64,000 nt of DNA from Chinchilla lanigera (GCF_000276665.1 NW_004955483.1:9660680-9724679), one strand, 5' to 3'. Shown: positions 53,325 to 64,000, numbered from the stretch's first letter. Notes: generated by a model from the letters alone, not told the origin. Made by a program: numbers and translations.

Positions 53325-53530
53325 ATTCATTCCATGCCTAGAAGGCAGTTGCTATATTCTGAGTACAGTACTGAGTGTTTTATGAGCATTATCTCATTTA
53401 ACTACCACAAAATAACTGGGAGCACACTATTTTTAATCCTATTTTATAGACAAAGAAGTCAACATTGAGAGAGGTTATAGGGTTCACCCCAGTTCACATG
53501 TTTCGTGACACTGCCTACCTAGAATCCTGA
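53325..53530 (-). mobile_element. MIR SINE relic, antisense
   Basis: GAGTGTTTTATGAGCATTAT, CTCATTTAACTACCACAAAA, CCTATTTTATAGACAAAGAA and GAGAGAGGTTATAGGGTTCA are antisense MIR blocks in order. Confidence 0.85.
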
Positions 53531-55206
53531 TGGAGCTGGTGTGAATATTACCACTCTTCCTCAGAAATACATGCTCTGTATATATATACATATACACAGC
53601 TGGTATATTATACGTGCTGATTCAGTTGGACTACAATGGCTATTCTTATTATAATATTTCTTATTTTAATTTGCATTTGTTTGGTTTCTTAGGAAAAAAG
53701 GAAGTTCTATGATACTTTAAGTGCTACAAAAGAGAATGTGAACACACTAAATATATTAAGGGAAAATCTATCTTTTTCAGACCGAATGGTGGAGACCATA
53801 CAAGTAACTGCTATAGCAACAGAAATGAGTTGCTTGGTGCCTCTGTGTCACTTGCTTCAGAGCAGGGACGAGGGTGCTTATGCTCGATTAGAAGGATCAG
53901 CCTTCCAAATTGGAAGTCTGTTGGCAAAGATCCCAGTCTCAAAGCCAGAGCGTTCCCAGCGATAATCCCAAGGATCTTTGGAAAGCCAACACGGCGGCTT
54001 CCTCCCAAGCGCATGCCAAAGACGGACCTACTGGCCAAAGTGTATGTTTTCCTTCCTTTGAGTTTCTGTAGATACGCGAACGAAGCTTTTGGCCCAATAA
54101 AAACACTCTTGCAGAAGTCCTGTTATCTAGCTTCTTTCTTTGAGAAAGCTGATGAAAACAAAGAATGAAAAGTTTTGCTCACCACTTCCTTGTTTGGTTC
54201 TCTTGCGTGGAGGATTCTTAATTTAACTGATTTTCTTCTTAATTAGATTTAGCAATTAGGGTTGCCCATTAACCTAGAGTGTTTCCTGTAAGAGTCTCAT
54301 CCTCCGTGCTGTATGCCTGGTTTACAATACCACAGCTGTGTAATTGGCAGTTAAATCCACATCTATTCAAAGCCGAAGAGATGCACGCAGCCCAAACCAG
54401 GTGGCTGGCTCCTCGATTTGGTCAGATCTAAGGAGCACGTACAAAATGTCTTGCCAGATACTATAGGGCAATGGGACAATAAGTCAGATGGTCTAGGACA
54501 TTTAGGCTCCTGTGAGTCTTTTTTTTATTTTATTCATTTGACAAATGTTTGAGAACTTACTATCTGCTAGGCACTGTTGTAGTGACGGAGGATTTTGGCT
54601 GCCAGGCCGAGGAGTTTGGGCTGCGCTCTGTACACAGGGAGGAGTCCTGTTTTGTCAGCAAAGTCAATTACACAGCTGTGGCGTTGTGTACAGGGTAGAC
54701 AGGTTGGAGGAAAAGACTTGTGGGAAACACTCTAAGTTAATGCGTCACCTTCATTGCTAAATCAAATTAGGGAAAAAAATGGTAAAACTAAGAATCCTTG
54801 TAAGAACACCAGACAAGTAGGCAAGAGTGTTTTGTTGGGCCCAAAGCAGAGCAGATGTGTTTACAGATGGTGCTGGCAGAGGGCGGACTGCTCCAGGTAC
54901 AGGGAGACACCTGGGGTGGTGCTGGCCCTCGTGACTGGTGCTCCGTGGTCCTGAGGCAAGAAGAGTCATTGGCTTTGTTAAGGAACAGGTGGTGTTGTCT
55001 TAGTATTCAGATTACTCAGGGTAACAAGCTGTGCCTGCTTTTGCTAGATGTTTGCATTAAACCATGATCATTTTTCTAAGTCACCAATATTCAAGTTCAA
55101 GGGCAGTAAACTGAGGTTTTGACAAACAGTTCTCACAGTAGTTTCCTTCTATAGCTGTGGTGGTTTAGGAACTTGGGATCCCGAACATTTGATCTCTGTG
55201 GACAGC
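53531..55206. other. Single-copy-looking sequence with a CpG-bearing open stretch
   Basis: The interval 53760-54170 is less AT-rich, has several CpGs and holds two overlapping plus-strand frames of 75 and 112 codons, with a T-rich tract and CAG near 53770. Stops lie just upstream in every frame, so no exon is called. The segment 54230-54410 has TAATTAG and other features of a conserved non-coding element. TTCATTTGACAAATGTTTGA near 54533 is a common old-repeat motif. Confidence 0.4.
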
Positions 55207-55460
55207 TGCTATGGGTTGAATGTTCCCCCTCCCCCCCCGCCACCCGTACTTCATGTGCTAGAAATATAATGCCAAATTCATGTGTGGATAGCATTTGGAG
55301 GTGGGGCCTTTGGGGAATGATGAGGATTAGATGAGGTCTTGAGGGTGGGGGCCCCCATGATGGCATCAGTGACTTTATGAAAAGAAGAAGTATTCAGACT
55401 AGCACACTTGCTCTGTCTTGCCATGTGATGCCCCTTGCCATAGTAGGATGCAGCAGGCTC
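55207..55460 (+). mobile_element. MaLR-type LTR (MST-like), sense, left piece
   Basis: TGCTATGGGTTGAATGTTCC, TTGGAGGTGGGGCCTTTGGG and CCATGATGGCATCAGTGAC are sense MaLR blocks. The LTR is interrupted at 55461 and resumes at 55753. Confidence 0.85.
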
Positions 55461-55752
55461 TATCAGCCAGCTTTCCCATTGCTGGAACAAAATACCGAGA
55501 CTTGCAACTAAATGAAGAGAGGTTTCTGTGGTTCAGTTTCAGAGGTTTCAGTCCATGGTCAGCTGGTTCCAAGCAGAGGCGTCATGGTAGAGAAAGCTCC
55601 TGATCCAATCCTTTAATGAGGTCTCACCTCCTAATAGCCTATTCTATTATGAATTCATCAGTGGGTTAATCCACTGTTAGTGTCCTCACTATCCAATTAT
55701 CTTCCAGGACTCTTTTGATCTAGTTAAATTGACAATCATATTAACCAGCATA
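55461..55752 (-). mobile_element. MaLR-type LTR, antisense, nested inside another MaLR LTR
   Basis: TATCAGCCAGCTTTCCCATT, GGTTTCAGTCCATGGTCAGC, GAGGCGTCATGGTAGAGAAA and the end TTAACCAGCATA mark an antisense LTR of about 292 bp. It sits wholly inside the sense LTR 55207-55900, so it integrated later. Confidence 0.85.
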
Positions 55753-55900
55753 AAGGCCCTCACCAGATGTTGAGCAGATGCCAGTGCCTTGCTCATGGTC
55801 TTTACAGCCTCTAGAACTGTGAGCCAAATAAATGTCTATTCCTTATAAATTACCCAGTCTCAAGTATTTTGTTATAGCAAAAGAAAACAAACTAAGACTA
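55753..55900 (+). mobile_element. MaLR-type LTR (MST-like), sense, right piece
   Basis: AGGCCCTCACCAGATGTTGA, GCCTCTAGAACTGTGAGCCA, AAATTACCCAGTCTCAAGTA and the end AACAAACTAAGACTA continue the LTR cut at 55460. Confidence 0.87.
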
Positions 55901-57099
55901 ATGCTGACAGATTTCTTACACAAGGCACCAGTGAGGCTTGGGTTACTAAGCATGGCTTGTATGGACTTTGGATGGCAGATGGTCAGGGAAGTCATGAGAA
56001 GAATGAATTCTATCACCTTTGCTTTCATGACACTGCAACCTACACTCAGGGTTTGTGAGTAATACAGAGCATGAAAGAGAAGAAAAACAGCAAAACTCAC
56101 TGCACAAGTTTGTTTCACTATTGCTTCTCTGCTGGCTTCTTTATCACTACCAACCCAACAAAGATCACTCACTCATCAGCACTCACAGAAGAAAATCTCC
56201 CCTATTCCCTTGTTCTTTCTCTTTTCAAACACTTTCCTTCCTTGTAGTGAGTGGGTCACTCCTCTGTCCCTCTCTTTGTGGTTGCTTATGGTGTCTGGAA
56301 AAGAACAGACATGAACCCGTTAAAGAGAAACCACTTAAATAGCTTTGTTGTTGTTGTTTTGTTTTGTTACATTTTTGCTACACCATGTGTCTAATTCATT
56401 TCCCCCCCGTCATTCCTCAAGTCTTGAGTGAAGCATCTGCTCCCAAAAATGCTTTGTAGAGTGGGACCCAGAACAGGGGTGGCCGTCAGGGTCCACCATG
56501 GTGGGTGCCATGGTCACAGGATGAGGGTGTACAAGGATTCCTGCCACCATGTGTGAGACTCATGGACCCTGGCTCTTTTCTCGCCCTAGGGGTATAGTGG
56601 GATCTCAAAACCAGGAAGCAGGGCTGGCAAAGAAGTGAGAATTAACCTGAAAGCGCAGATGAAGCCTTAAGTCTTTCAGTTGTTTCCCTACTGCCCTTCT
56701 TCTCAAAAACAGCCCTGGAAATCCCAGAACTGGGATCCAGTTGGCTCTGCCCACATGCCTTCCCACTGCCTGTGCAAAGTTTGTTTCCTAAAAAGCACAT
56801 GGCAGTTTCATGTACAGTACTTGTAAGACAGCTTCATGGGGTAGAGATGGGCAGTCTCAGAGGGAGGCTTCTGTGTCACACAGAAGGAGGATTAGGGACT
56901 CAGCGGTTGTCCCTCCAACTCAGGCTGGTGGAGAAAGGCTAGCTGGTTAGTCATACTCCTTATAAAAAGCAAAAAAAAAAAAACCAACCCCTCAAACTGG
57001 CTGTTATGTTCTTTTAGATGCTCCTTCAAACCATTGGAGGCCACATATGAGCTGCTATTCAGAAGCGGCATTGGAGAGGGTAGGAAGTCCTCAGCCCAC
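55901..57099. other. Single-copy-looking sequence
   Basis: No gene or repeat recognised. The 109-codon minus-strand frame at 55843-56172 includes LTR sequence and is not credible. Confidence 0.5.
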
Positions 57100-57290
57100 A
57101 TTTGACCTCTTGTCCTTGTGGTTCTAGCTTTATGACCTTGAGCAAGTCACTTCAGCTGTCTGTGCCCGAGGTCCTCATCTACAAAATGACACCAAGAGGG
57201 GTCCCTACTTCAAAGACACGTGAGGACTAAATGAACTGATTCTGCGTAGCCTTTAGAGCTGCCTGCGGAGGGACTCTGCCAACGGTTCTG
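57100..57290 (+). mobile_element. MIR SINE relic
   Basis: GCTTTATGACCTTGAGCAAG, TCACTTCAGCTGTCTGTGCC, CTCATCTACAAAATGACACC and GAGGACTAAATGAACTGATT follow MIR order. Confidence 0.85.
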
Positions 57291-57399
57291 AAGTACTGTG
57301 TGTAAATTTAGGTTAAATACCAGAAGGAAGGGGGGTGGTCTGGCTCTTTCTCCATAGGAAAAGAACTTTCAAACATAGAAGTGATGTGAAGAGGGAAAG

Positions 57400-57735
57400 C
57401 TTTTTTGAATCAATTACAGGCCTTCTGTTTCACGGGGGTCCATACATTCAACCAACCACAGATTGAAAATATTCAGAAAAAATACTACATCAGTCCTGAA
57501 CATGTGCAGACTTTCCCCCTTGGCATTATTACCTAAACAGTGGAGCACAACAACTACATTACTCTGAATTAGGTATCATAAGCAATGGAGAGATGATTTC
57601 CGGTAGATGGGAGGATGTACCTAGGTGCCATCCAAAAACTACTTCCAGAGACTTGAGCAGTTTAGACTAGGGTCCCAACACCCATGCCCCATGGACACCA
57701 AGGCTGGGGATACTGAAATGGGAGTAAGGCTCATG
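57400..57735 (+). mobile_element. Tigger/MER-type DNA transposon relic
   Basis: CCATACATTCAACCAACCAC, AGATTGAAAATATTCAG, ATTAGGTATCATAAGCAATG and TGGGAGGATGTACCTAGGTG follow the order of a non-autonomous Tigger-type element. No transposase is present. Confidence 0.75.
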
Positions 57736-58742
57736 ATTCCTGAGACAGGCATACAGGGTATGCCTCATCCTGTCCTCTGCAGAGAGAACAGAAGAGAAGG
57801 CACCAGGAAAGATCTAAAATGTTGCTTTATTAGTCGCCTTTTCCAGAATAATTGGTTCATTTGTGCAAGCTACATTTGCTTTTGGTGGAGCTTATATAAC
57901 AACTGAAGATCAAGAAAAACATGCTTAGACAATAGTAAGGACTTGGGCTTGACTATGTAACCCCAGTGTTGTTCAGAAAATGCTGTCTGACTCTAGGGAC
58001 ATCCCCATGGCCCATGGGGAAGGGCCTCTGGAGAATTCCAGCCCTGGAACTTTGCTGCCCTCGCTCTCTCTCCTCTCAGCTGTCTCACATGCTCACACTC
58101 CCAGCTTTATCAGCAGCAGCTTCCAGGGCTGAACACAAAGGACATTTGTTGCATGTAATCATTTTATAAAGCTGGCCCATTTCCATTATGAATAATCATG
58201 ATACTGGGGTGAAGGAGAACTCCACATTTGAAACCACTAAAAGGCTATGATTCATTTTTGGTCTCTTTATTAAGAGGCCTATCTCGGATAATTTGCAGCC
58301 AAGTTTTACCCTGGAGCAAGTTTCCTCAGTCATGTTAAATTCATGGGGAAAATCCTCCTAGGATTTAGAACTGAAAAATAGACAGCTTTAATAACGGAAA
58401 CGTTGATGTAAAGAGCAGGAGAGGAAGCATGTTCTAACCATTTAGGGAAGAAACGGGCAAGATGTTACTAATAAGTTGTGCTATATTTTTATCCTACCGT
58501 TTTCTTCATCAGAAGGATTATGGAGATGAGCTTTTAAATTCTGGATGATTACCTGACAGCTTCCATCTCTGTGGCAAATTATTAGCAAGGGTACCATTTT
58601 GCTATTGGCTTTATAAAAACTCAGAGGACACACACTTACCAGAGTCCAGACATGAAAGTCAGATCTCTGAGTGAGAGCACAGTGAGCAGAACTGTGGAGC
58701 CTGGCTACTTCTTGATTCCTTTTCATGACCTTTTTGGACACC
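57736..58742. other. Single-copy-looking sequence with a candidate conserved element
   Basis: No gene or repeat recognised. The segment 58140-58440 has long low-CpG text with TAATCATTTTATAAAGC and TTATGAATAATCATGA cores and no repeat signature, so it may be a conserved non-coding element. Confidence 0.4.
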
Positions 58743-58936
58743 GTGTCTGCTTTCCATCACTGTAGCAAATACTGGGAATAAACAGAAAAGAGGTGAGATT
58801 TATTTTGTCTTATGGTTTTGGAGGTTTCAGTCCATGGCCGGTTGGCCCAGGTGCTTTTGGCCTTGTGGTTGCCCAGAACATTATGGCAGGACAGCATGGT
58901 AGAAGAGGCCTATTCACCTCATGGTGGCTGGGAAGC

Positions 58937-58981
<45 letters not shown>

Positions 58982-59096
58982 CAGAGAAAGAGAGAGAAAG
59001 AGGGATGGAGGGAGGGAGAGAAGATAGGACTGGAGACCCAATATCCCTTTCAAGGACAGGCCCTCAGTACCTTAACTTCCTCCTGTCCCATTAAAA
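58743..59096 (-). mobile_element. MaLR-type LTR, antisense, left piece
   Basis: TTTCCATCACTGTAGCAAAT, GGTTTCAGTCCATGGCCGGT, GAACATTATGGCAGGACAGC and GACTGGAGACCCAATATCCC are antisense MaLR blocks. An L1 tail interrupts it from about 59097. Confidence 0.85.
58938..59000 (+). repeat. (GA)n / (GACAGA)n simple repeat inside an LTR
   Basis: About 12 GA units, then GACAGA and GAAAGA units. Confidence 0.95.
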
Positions 59097-59998
59097 CAAT
59101 GCTAAAACAATGCATCTTGCTCTGGAAAGAATGGCGATCATTAGGAAATTAAACAATTACAAATGCTAGCATAGCTATGGTGAAAAAGGAACCCTCCTGC
59201 ACTGTTGGTGGGAATGAACACTAGTACAACCATTATGGAAACTGGTGTGGAGATTTCTCAAACAACTGAGATTAGAAATTCCATATGACCCAGTGATCCC
59301 CCTGCTAGGTATCTTACCCAAATAGCTTAAGTCACCATACTACAGTGATACATGCTTACCAGTGTTTATAGCAGTGCAATATGTAATAGCTAAATCCCAA
59401 AAGCAGCCTGTGTACCCATCAACAGATGACTGAATAAAGAAAATGTGGTATCTATATATAATGGAATACCGCATGACTATAAAGAATGACACACTTGAGA
59501 TATATGTAGGAAAATAGATGCACCTGGAAAATATAATGTTGAGTGAAATAGAGCAGACACACAAGCTTAAAATACTATATGGTAGCTCTCATTTGAGTGC
59601 AGCAAGGTACAAACAGAAAATGATGATGGGTGGATAGAGAGGGGCAAAGGGATGGATCTCTTACAATAGGGAAATAGTCCAAGGGAAGAAGGGTGAGGGG
59701 TGAGGAGGAGGGGAACGGGAAATGAGAGGAATAAAGATGTGTCATGAACAAGAGCTTAATAACACCAATTAATATAGACACTATATACCATAACATAAAG
59801 TATGACAAATGATATCAACAAGTATGAATAACAGGATGGGGAACCCAAGGAGGAGGGGGAGAGGAGGGAAGGGGAAGGGGATTAAAAAAAAGAAATAAAC
59901 TATAACATGTACATGTAGCCACTCCCCAGGATGCTTGTAAACTGCATGAATTGCAAACATGTACTAATACAGTAAAAATTTCTGTTGAAAAGTTCTTT
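59097..59998 (+). mobile_element. 5'-truncated L1 3' end inserted in a MaLR LTR
   Basis: TGGTGGGAATGAACACTAGT, CCATTATGGAAACTGGTGTG, GTTTATAGCAGTGCAATATG and CAGACACACAAGCTTAAAAT lead into a purine-rich 3'UTR and GCAAACATGTACTAATACAG. No clean target-site duplication was found. Confidence 0.9.
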
Positions 59999-60068
59999 TC
60001 CTTCCAATACCATAGCACCACAGGCTGGAGACCAAGCCTTTAACACACAGGCCTTTGGGTCACTTAGC
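59999..60068 (-). mobile_element. MaLR-type LTR, antisense, right piece
   Basis: CCTTCCAATACCATAGCACC, ACAGGCTGGAGACCAAGCCT and AACACACAGGCCTTTGGGTC complete the LTR begun at 58743. Confidence 0.8.
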
Positions 60069-60379
60069 CAACTCACAGCAGATGCTGGCCTTCTTATCAG
60101 GGGGATCTGGGAGTATGATTTGCAGTGCTTATGTCACTTTCCTGGGTTAGTTCCCAACCTTACTTTTCAGTCCCTCTGCCGCTCTTCCACCCCTCCCATA
60201 GGCCTTTCCTTTTTGTATCTAAGCATGTACTGGATAGTCCAGTTACGCCAAACTGCCCAGTGGCTCTCACATGTCCCATGACTGAGCACGCTCCTTTTAC
60301 CCGCCTTCCTCCCTGGCAGGCTCTGACTCATCTTTCAAGATTCCTTTCCAGTATGACTTTCTTCCAGTGAACTTTCTGA
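60069..60379. other. Single-copy-looking sequence
   Basis: No gene or repeat recognised. Confidence 0.5.
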
Positions 60380-60393
60380 CTCAAAGCAAATTT

Positions 60394-60486
60394 TTTTTTT
60401 TTGGTTTTTCTCTGGTACCGGGAACCGAACTCACGACCTTGCGCTTGCCAGGCAGGCGCTTTTGCCGCTGAGCTAAATCCCCAGCC
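60394..60486 (-). mobile_element. ID-like tRNA-derived SINE, antisense
   Basis: A T-rich antisense tail leads into TCTGGTACCGGGAACCGAAC, TTGCGCTTGCCAGGCAGGCG and GCTGAGCTAAATCCCCAGCC. A 14-bp TSD CTCAAAGCAAATTT lies at 60380-60393 and 60487-60500. Confidence 0.97.
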
Positions 60487-60500
60487 CTCAAAGCAAATTT

Positions 60501-62175
60501 AGTGGCATCTTCTTTTGCTCTCCCATAGTACCCAGGACCTGCTTAAATTATGAAACTCAGTAATCTGGAATGATTAATTTGCAGTCAGCTCCGCGCGCTG
60601 TCCCAGAGGGCAAAGACTTCATCGCAGACACACGCACCCTCTACTCGGTTTCTCAACAGACATCTCAGCCTGGCAAATTCTTTGCTGTTGGAGGTGTTAC
60701 CATGTACACTGTAGGATATTTAGCAACATCATGGCCTTTATCTACTAAATGCCAGTAGCAACCATATCGCCAGTGTGACATTCAAAAGTGCTTCTGAACA
60801 TTGCTTCATGCCCCTTGGGGACAAAATTGCCGTGGTCAAGAATCACAGTCCTAGTCTGAGCAGAGAGGCTGATAGATACTAGATGACTGCTGAACTAATA
60901 AATCAGTACTCAAATTACTCAGTAAAAGTGAATCAAAAAAATAGCAAACTTACTGTAAAAAAGTTAAAGACCAACAACACAGTATTATAGCTTCTATGTA
61001 TTAATCAAAAGAAATTGAAACCTTCAGCAGGCAAGTTTCTTTACAGATTGCTGTGCTTTCTTCCTATCTTTGTTTGTACTTCGCTCTTGACCTATGAACT
61101 CTTCACATTCTTATGCTTTATTTTTTTTCCATCAATCCAAACTTTGTGCTTTACTTCAAGACAAAGATTGACCTGTCTCCTTCATAAAGCCTTCCCCGAT
61201 TCACTTGTATTCATTCATGTAAGAACACATGTGTGTATTATTTTTAGTCCTTGTCCTATTATCTTTCTATTTCCTGGGAGGACTTACCCTTTCAAGTTTT
61301 TCCTGCCCTTAGCACTACTGCAAGTTTTATGAACAATAGATGTTTAGCTTTTGCTTGAAGTGTGTTTTCTTTAGGCAACTGGCAGGTGTGTTAAACCTGT
61401 AATTTGCATGGTCCTAACAGTTTTGTTTTTAAGAGGCACAGGACTTACTCTGTCATATTTTGAAGTTTTTAAAAAATAGACTCATAAAAATATGAATAAT
61501 AGTAATCTGCAAGTGTTTCAGGATTTCTGGGAGAAAGCATTCAATGCAAAAGCAACGAGAAGACAGAAATGACTGCATTTTGTCTTCAGTTCTGGTTGTG
61601 TTCAAACTCCACTTAGCATCTGTTCTCATTGCTTGTAAAAACTATGAAAAACTCCACCTTCCTACTTCATTCTGTGTGCTCCAGACCCACAAGCACCCCT
61701 TGCTTTCCTCCTTCCTTGGGCACACACACAGGGACTCCTGCCCATGAACTTTCCCTAATGCCTGGGTTTGGAAATGTCCCAAACCTTCTGATCTACAGAG
61801 CATCTTTTCCAGCTTTTCTTGGATGCATTCATACTTTCTCCACGTGTGCTCTTCCATGAGGCATCTGATCCTCCGTGTTCAGTGGCAGTTCAGAGGACAA
61901 CCCCTAGAACTCACCAGCATGGCCGCTGAGCTCCCCATCTTGCGACAGGATAAACGGAGATTCCGGAACAGAGCAGGGTGGGGAGAAAACATTTCTAGTG
62001 TCACCACTAATTTTGACACCTCTTAATAGATGAAAGATGGGTTCTGTTCAAGTCCTGCGCTCTGTCTTTGGCAGATCAACCTCCTGAGGTTTCATCTCTC
62101 CAGTTGCAAAGGTTCAGGCTCTCTATGTATTCCTACTGCTCACCTTCTCTTCTAGGCTGACCTCTCCTTCCATTT
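60501..62175. other. Single-copy-looking sequence
   Basis: No gene or repeat recognised. Frames of 67-105 codons are uninformative. Confidence 0.5.
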
Positions 62176-62190
62176 AAAATACAAAGCCCA

Positions 62191-62312
62191 GGGGCTGGGG
62201 ATTTAGCTCAGCGGCAAAAGCGCCTGCCTGGCAAGCGCAAGGTCGTGAGTTCGGTTCCCGGTACCGGAGAAAAACCAAAAAAATAAATAAATAAAATAAG
62301 ATAAAATAAAAT
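62191..62312 (+). mobile_element. ID-like tRNA-derived SINE
   Basis: A near-consensus copy (GGGGCTGGGGATTTAGCTCA..GAGTTCGGTTCCCGGTACC) with a long AAATA/AAAAT tail. A 15-bp TSD AAAATACAAAGCCCA lies at 62176-62190 and 62313-62327. Confidence 0.97.
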
Positions 62313-62327
62313 AAAATACAAAGCCCA

Positions 62328-63046
62328 ATCACCCCTCCTGGGTCCTCCTCCTCCTCGCTACCAACTTCTTGAATTATCACCTCTTTGTTCTTGCCTCCTA
62401 TGCAGACTCAGCTCAGTGGTCTGGCAACTCCTAGTAACCCCTCACTTCTCTGAAGATACTCACACTTTCTCAGGACTGGGGCCTTCCATTCTGCCATATT
62501 TTATGGCTTTCTCAGTACTCCAGATCCTTCACTGTGCTGCAGTCTTTGACGTAGCTGCTTCTGGGAAGTTGTCTTCTGGCTTAGTTTTCTATCTCTTGAA
62601 TTTTATCCTGTTGAATGTTCTTTCTCAAATGTCTTCCTAGTCTCATGCCCCCTTTAGGTGTAGGTTACTTTAGGGGTCTATCTTCAGCTTTATTCTTTTT
62701 TCCATTTATTTCTCCTCCTATAGATGACTTTAATATTACCACACCTTCACGTAGCCAAGGAGTGACTACTAAATGCTTCTCTTTCCCAGCCTCTGACTCC
62801 AGGCTTGCTCGTTATCAAGTGTCTCAGATCATCATGCCCAAACCAAATGCAGCTTCCTTTCTATGTCCAAGCTTGCTCTGCTACTGTCCTTTGGTCAGAC
62901 TGTCTAGCCCAGGTAGAAGCAGAATTTCTCTATGACTTACCAGCAATAGTGCTGCTGATCAGACTTTGACATCTATTGACTCTCATTCTTTTCATGCCAA
63001 TAGGGGATCAAAATGAAGTTCATTGCCTCTGTTCTCTTCCTGCCCT
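62328..63046. other. Single-copy-looking sequence
   Basis: No gene or repeat recognised. Confidence 0.5.
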
Positions 63047-63143
63047 TGTCTAACTCATGTGCTAGGAGTTCTCTGAACAGTATCTCCTGAACAGTATCTC
63101 CTGTCTAACTCATGTGCTAGGAGTTCTCTGAACAGTATCTCCT
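63047..63143 (+). repeat. Recent ~55-bp tandem duplication with a nested 14-bp duplication
   Basis: The block TGTCTAACTCATGTGCTAGG..GAACAGTATCTCC appears twice with no visible mismatch. The first copy also repeats its last 14 bases (TGAACAGTATCTCC). The identity implies a recent event. Confidence 0.93.
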
Positions 63144-64000
63144 GTCCCAAAAGTTCCTTGTTGGGAAGACACCAAAGTACCAAGCCCAAAGTGAACCTGG
63201 GATTCGAAGCTCCCCATGACTACACCTGTTCCTTCAGAGCTCAATTTGTTACTTCATTGACATGCAGGGGGTGGTCCAGCTCCAGCACTAATGCATTCTC
63301 ATCATGGTGTGTATCATATACTTTTTTTTTTCAACTAGAAAGTCAAGGTCCTGGCCAAAGGTTCCTGTGAAGCACCTTTATTTACCCTTGGCCTCAAGGC
63401 AGAGGTAATTGCTATGTCCTATGTCCACCACAGCATCTCCTCTACAGTGCCATCATACCAGCAGGTGATAGTTTCATGTTGCCACAGAGTTTAAGAAGCC
63501 CTTGATCTACTGGGCTGTGAATGATGTTTTATGTGTTGACTAGTCATCCATCCACCCATCCATCCATCCAGCTATTCACCCAAGCTACCCCACCTATCCA
63601 TCCATCTTTCCATAAACCTGGCTACCATGCCTAAGATCCCTCCCAGTGATAATACACTAGAAATATTAACTTCTACAGAGACACAGTGCATGCTGCAGGC
63701 TAGGTATGTAGTACAGGCATCTTGGATCAGTCATCTCTTGACTGTTAAATTTTCAGTAGTCTAATATGGAGTCATATTTCCATGATTAAGCCACGTAGTA
63801 AATTTTGTCTTTTTTCCTATTTAAAAAAATTACTGGGCCAATAACTTAGTAATAATTGTATTGAATGAACAAATGAGTTAATGCCGAGGCACTGGTGGAA
63901 GATGGACTTATATACAGGTATGAACAAATGGGTCTCCCAATTTTTAAAAAGTATTTAAAGGTTATCAGTAACATGTACTGAATAGTATTCTCTTCCACAA
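63144..64000. other. Single-copy-looking sequence with a (CCAT)n run
   Basis: No gene recognised. An imperfect CATC/CCAT microsatellite spans about 63545-63606. The remainder is AT-rich with no repeat I can name. Confidence 0.5.

Noticed and set aside
53690..53965. Possible exon after a T-rich tract ending CAG/TTAG
   Set aside because: From the TTTCTTAG acceptor all three frames hit stops within a few codons. From the TTTTTCAG at about 53770 a frame exists but no donor or protein match supports it.
58793..59152. 119-codon frame with an Arg/Glu repeat
   Set aside because: The repeat is the (GA)n microsatellite and the rest is an antisense LTR plus the L1 start.

Overview
The window is vertebrate nuclear DNA, almost certainly from a rodent. 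It has no dense reading frames, it is full of interspersed repeats at every stage of decay, and its youngest repeats are rodent-type SINEs. Two SINE classes dominate. One is a short tRNA-derived ID-like element with a clear A box and B box. The other is a B1-like 7SL-derived element that carries the internal ~29-bp duplication typical of B1, alone or joined to an ID-like half (B1-dID type). From memory the combination best fits the beaver / kangaroo-rat branch of rodents, beaver in particular, but I could not check this. No functional protein-coding exon, tRNA, rRNA or recognised ncRNA gene can be supported. The window reads as an intergenic or intronic stretch. The only sign of a nearby gene is a ~100-bp CpG-rich patch at the very left edge.

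Layout. 1-7.7 kb: CpG-rich edge, an LTR-like piece, ID SINEs and an MLT1-type LTR around 7 kb. 7.7-13.1 kb: a pile of same-strand L1 fragments. These include an ORF2 reverse-transcriptase remnant (9.1-10.0 kb) and several 3' ends, one holding a poly(A)-only insertion. 13.1-23 kb: SINEs, an antisense L1 ORF2 fragment, several antisense MaLR-type LTRs (one nested in an old L1), a MER5-like DNA element and a MIR. 23-36.5 kb: mostly single-copy sequence with a Tigger-type DNA element, SINEs, LTRs, an LTR-split MIR and a 42-bp minisatellite. 36.6-41.2 kb: the most structured block. It has two copies of a CCAAT-box-rich antisense LTR (a third lies at 27.8-28.5 kb), an antisense L1 3' end, an L1 insertion with a 5' inversion (twin-priming signature) and a head-to-head pair of mariner fragments, one interrupted by an L1 tail. 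41.2-64 kb: single-copy stretches with old L1 and MIR relics, scattered ID and B1-dID SINEs, an antisense LTR with TATA and CCAAT motifs, an LTR nested in another LTR, and a Tigger relic.

The features do not work together as a pathway. They record successive insertions, and several cut-and-flank relationships allow relative dating: LTR into MIR, LTR into LTR, LTR into L1M, L1 into LTR, L1 into mariner, SINE into L1. Repeat family names come from recalled consensus features, not from a database search. I did not find a new molecular system. The observations most worth checking are the twin-primed L1, the mariner palindrome, the orphan poly(A) insertion and the CCAAT-array LTR family.
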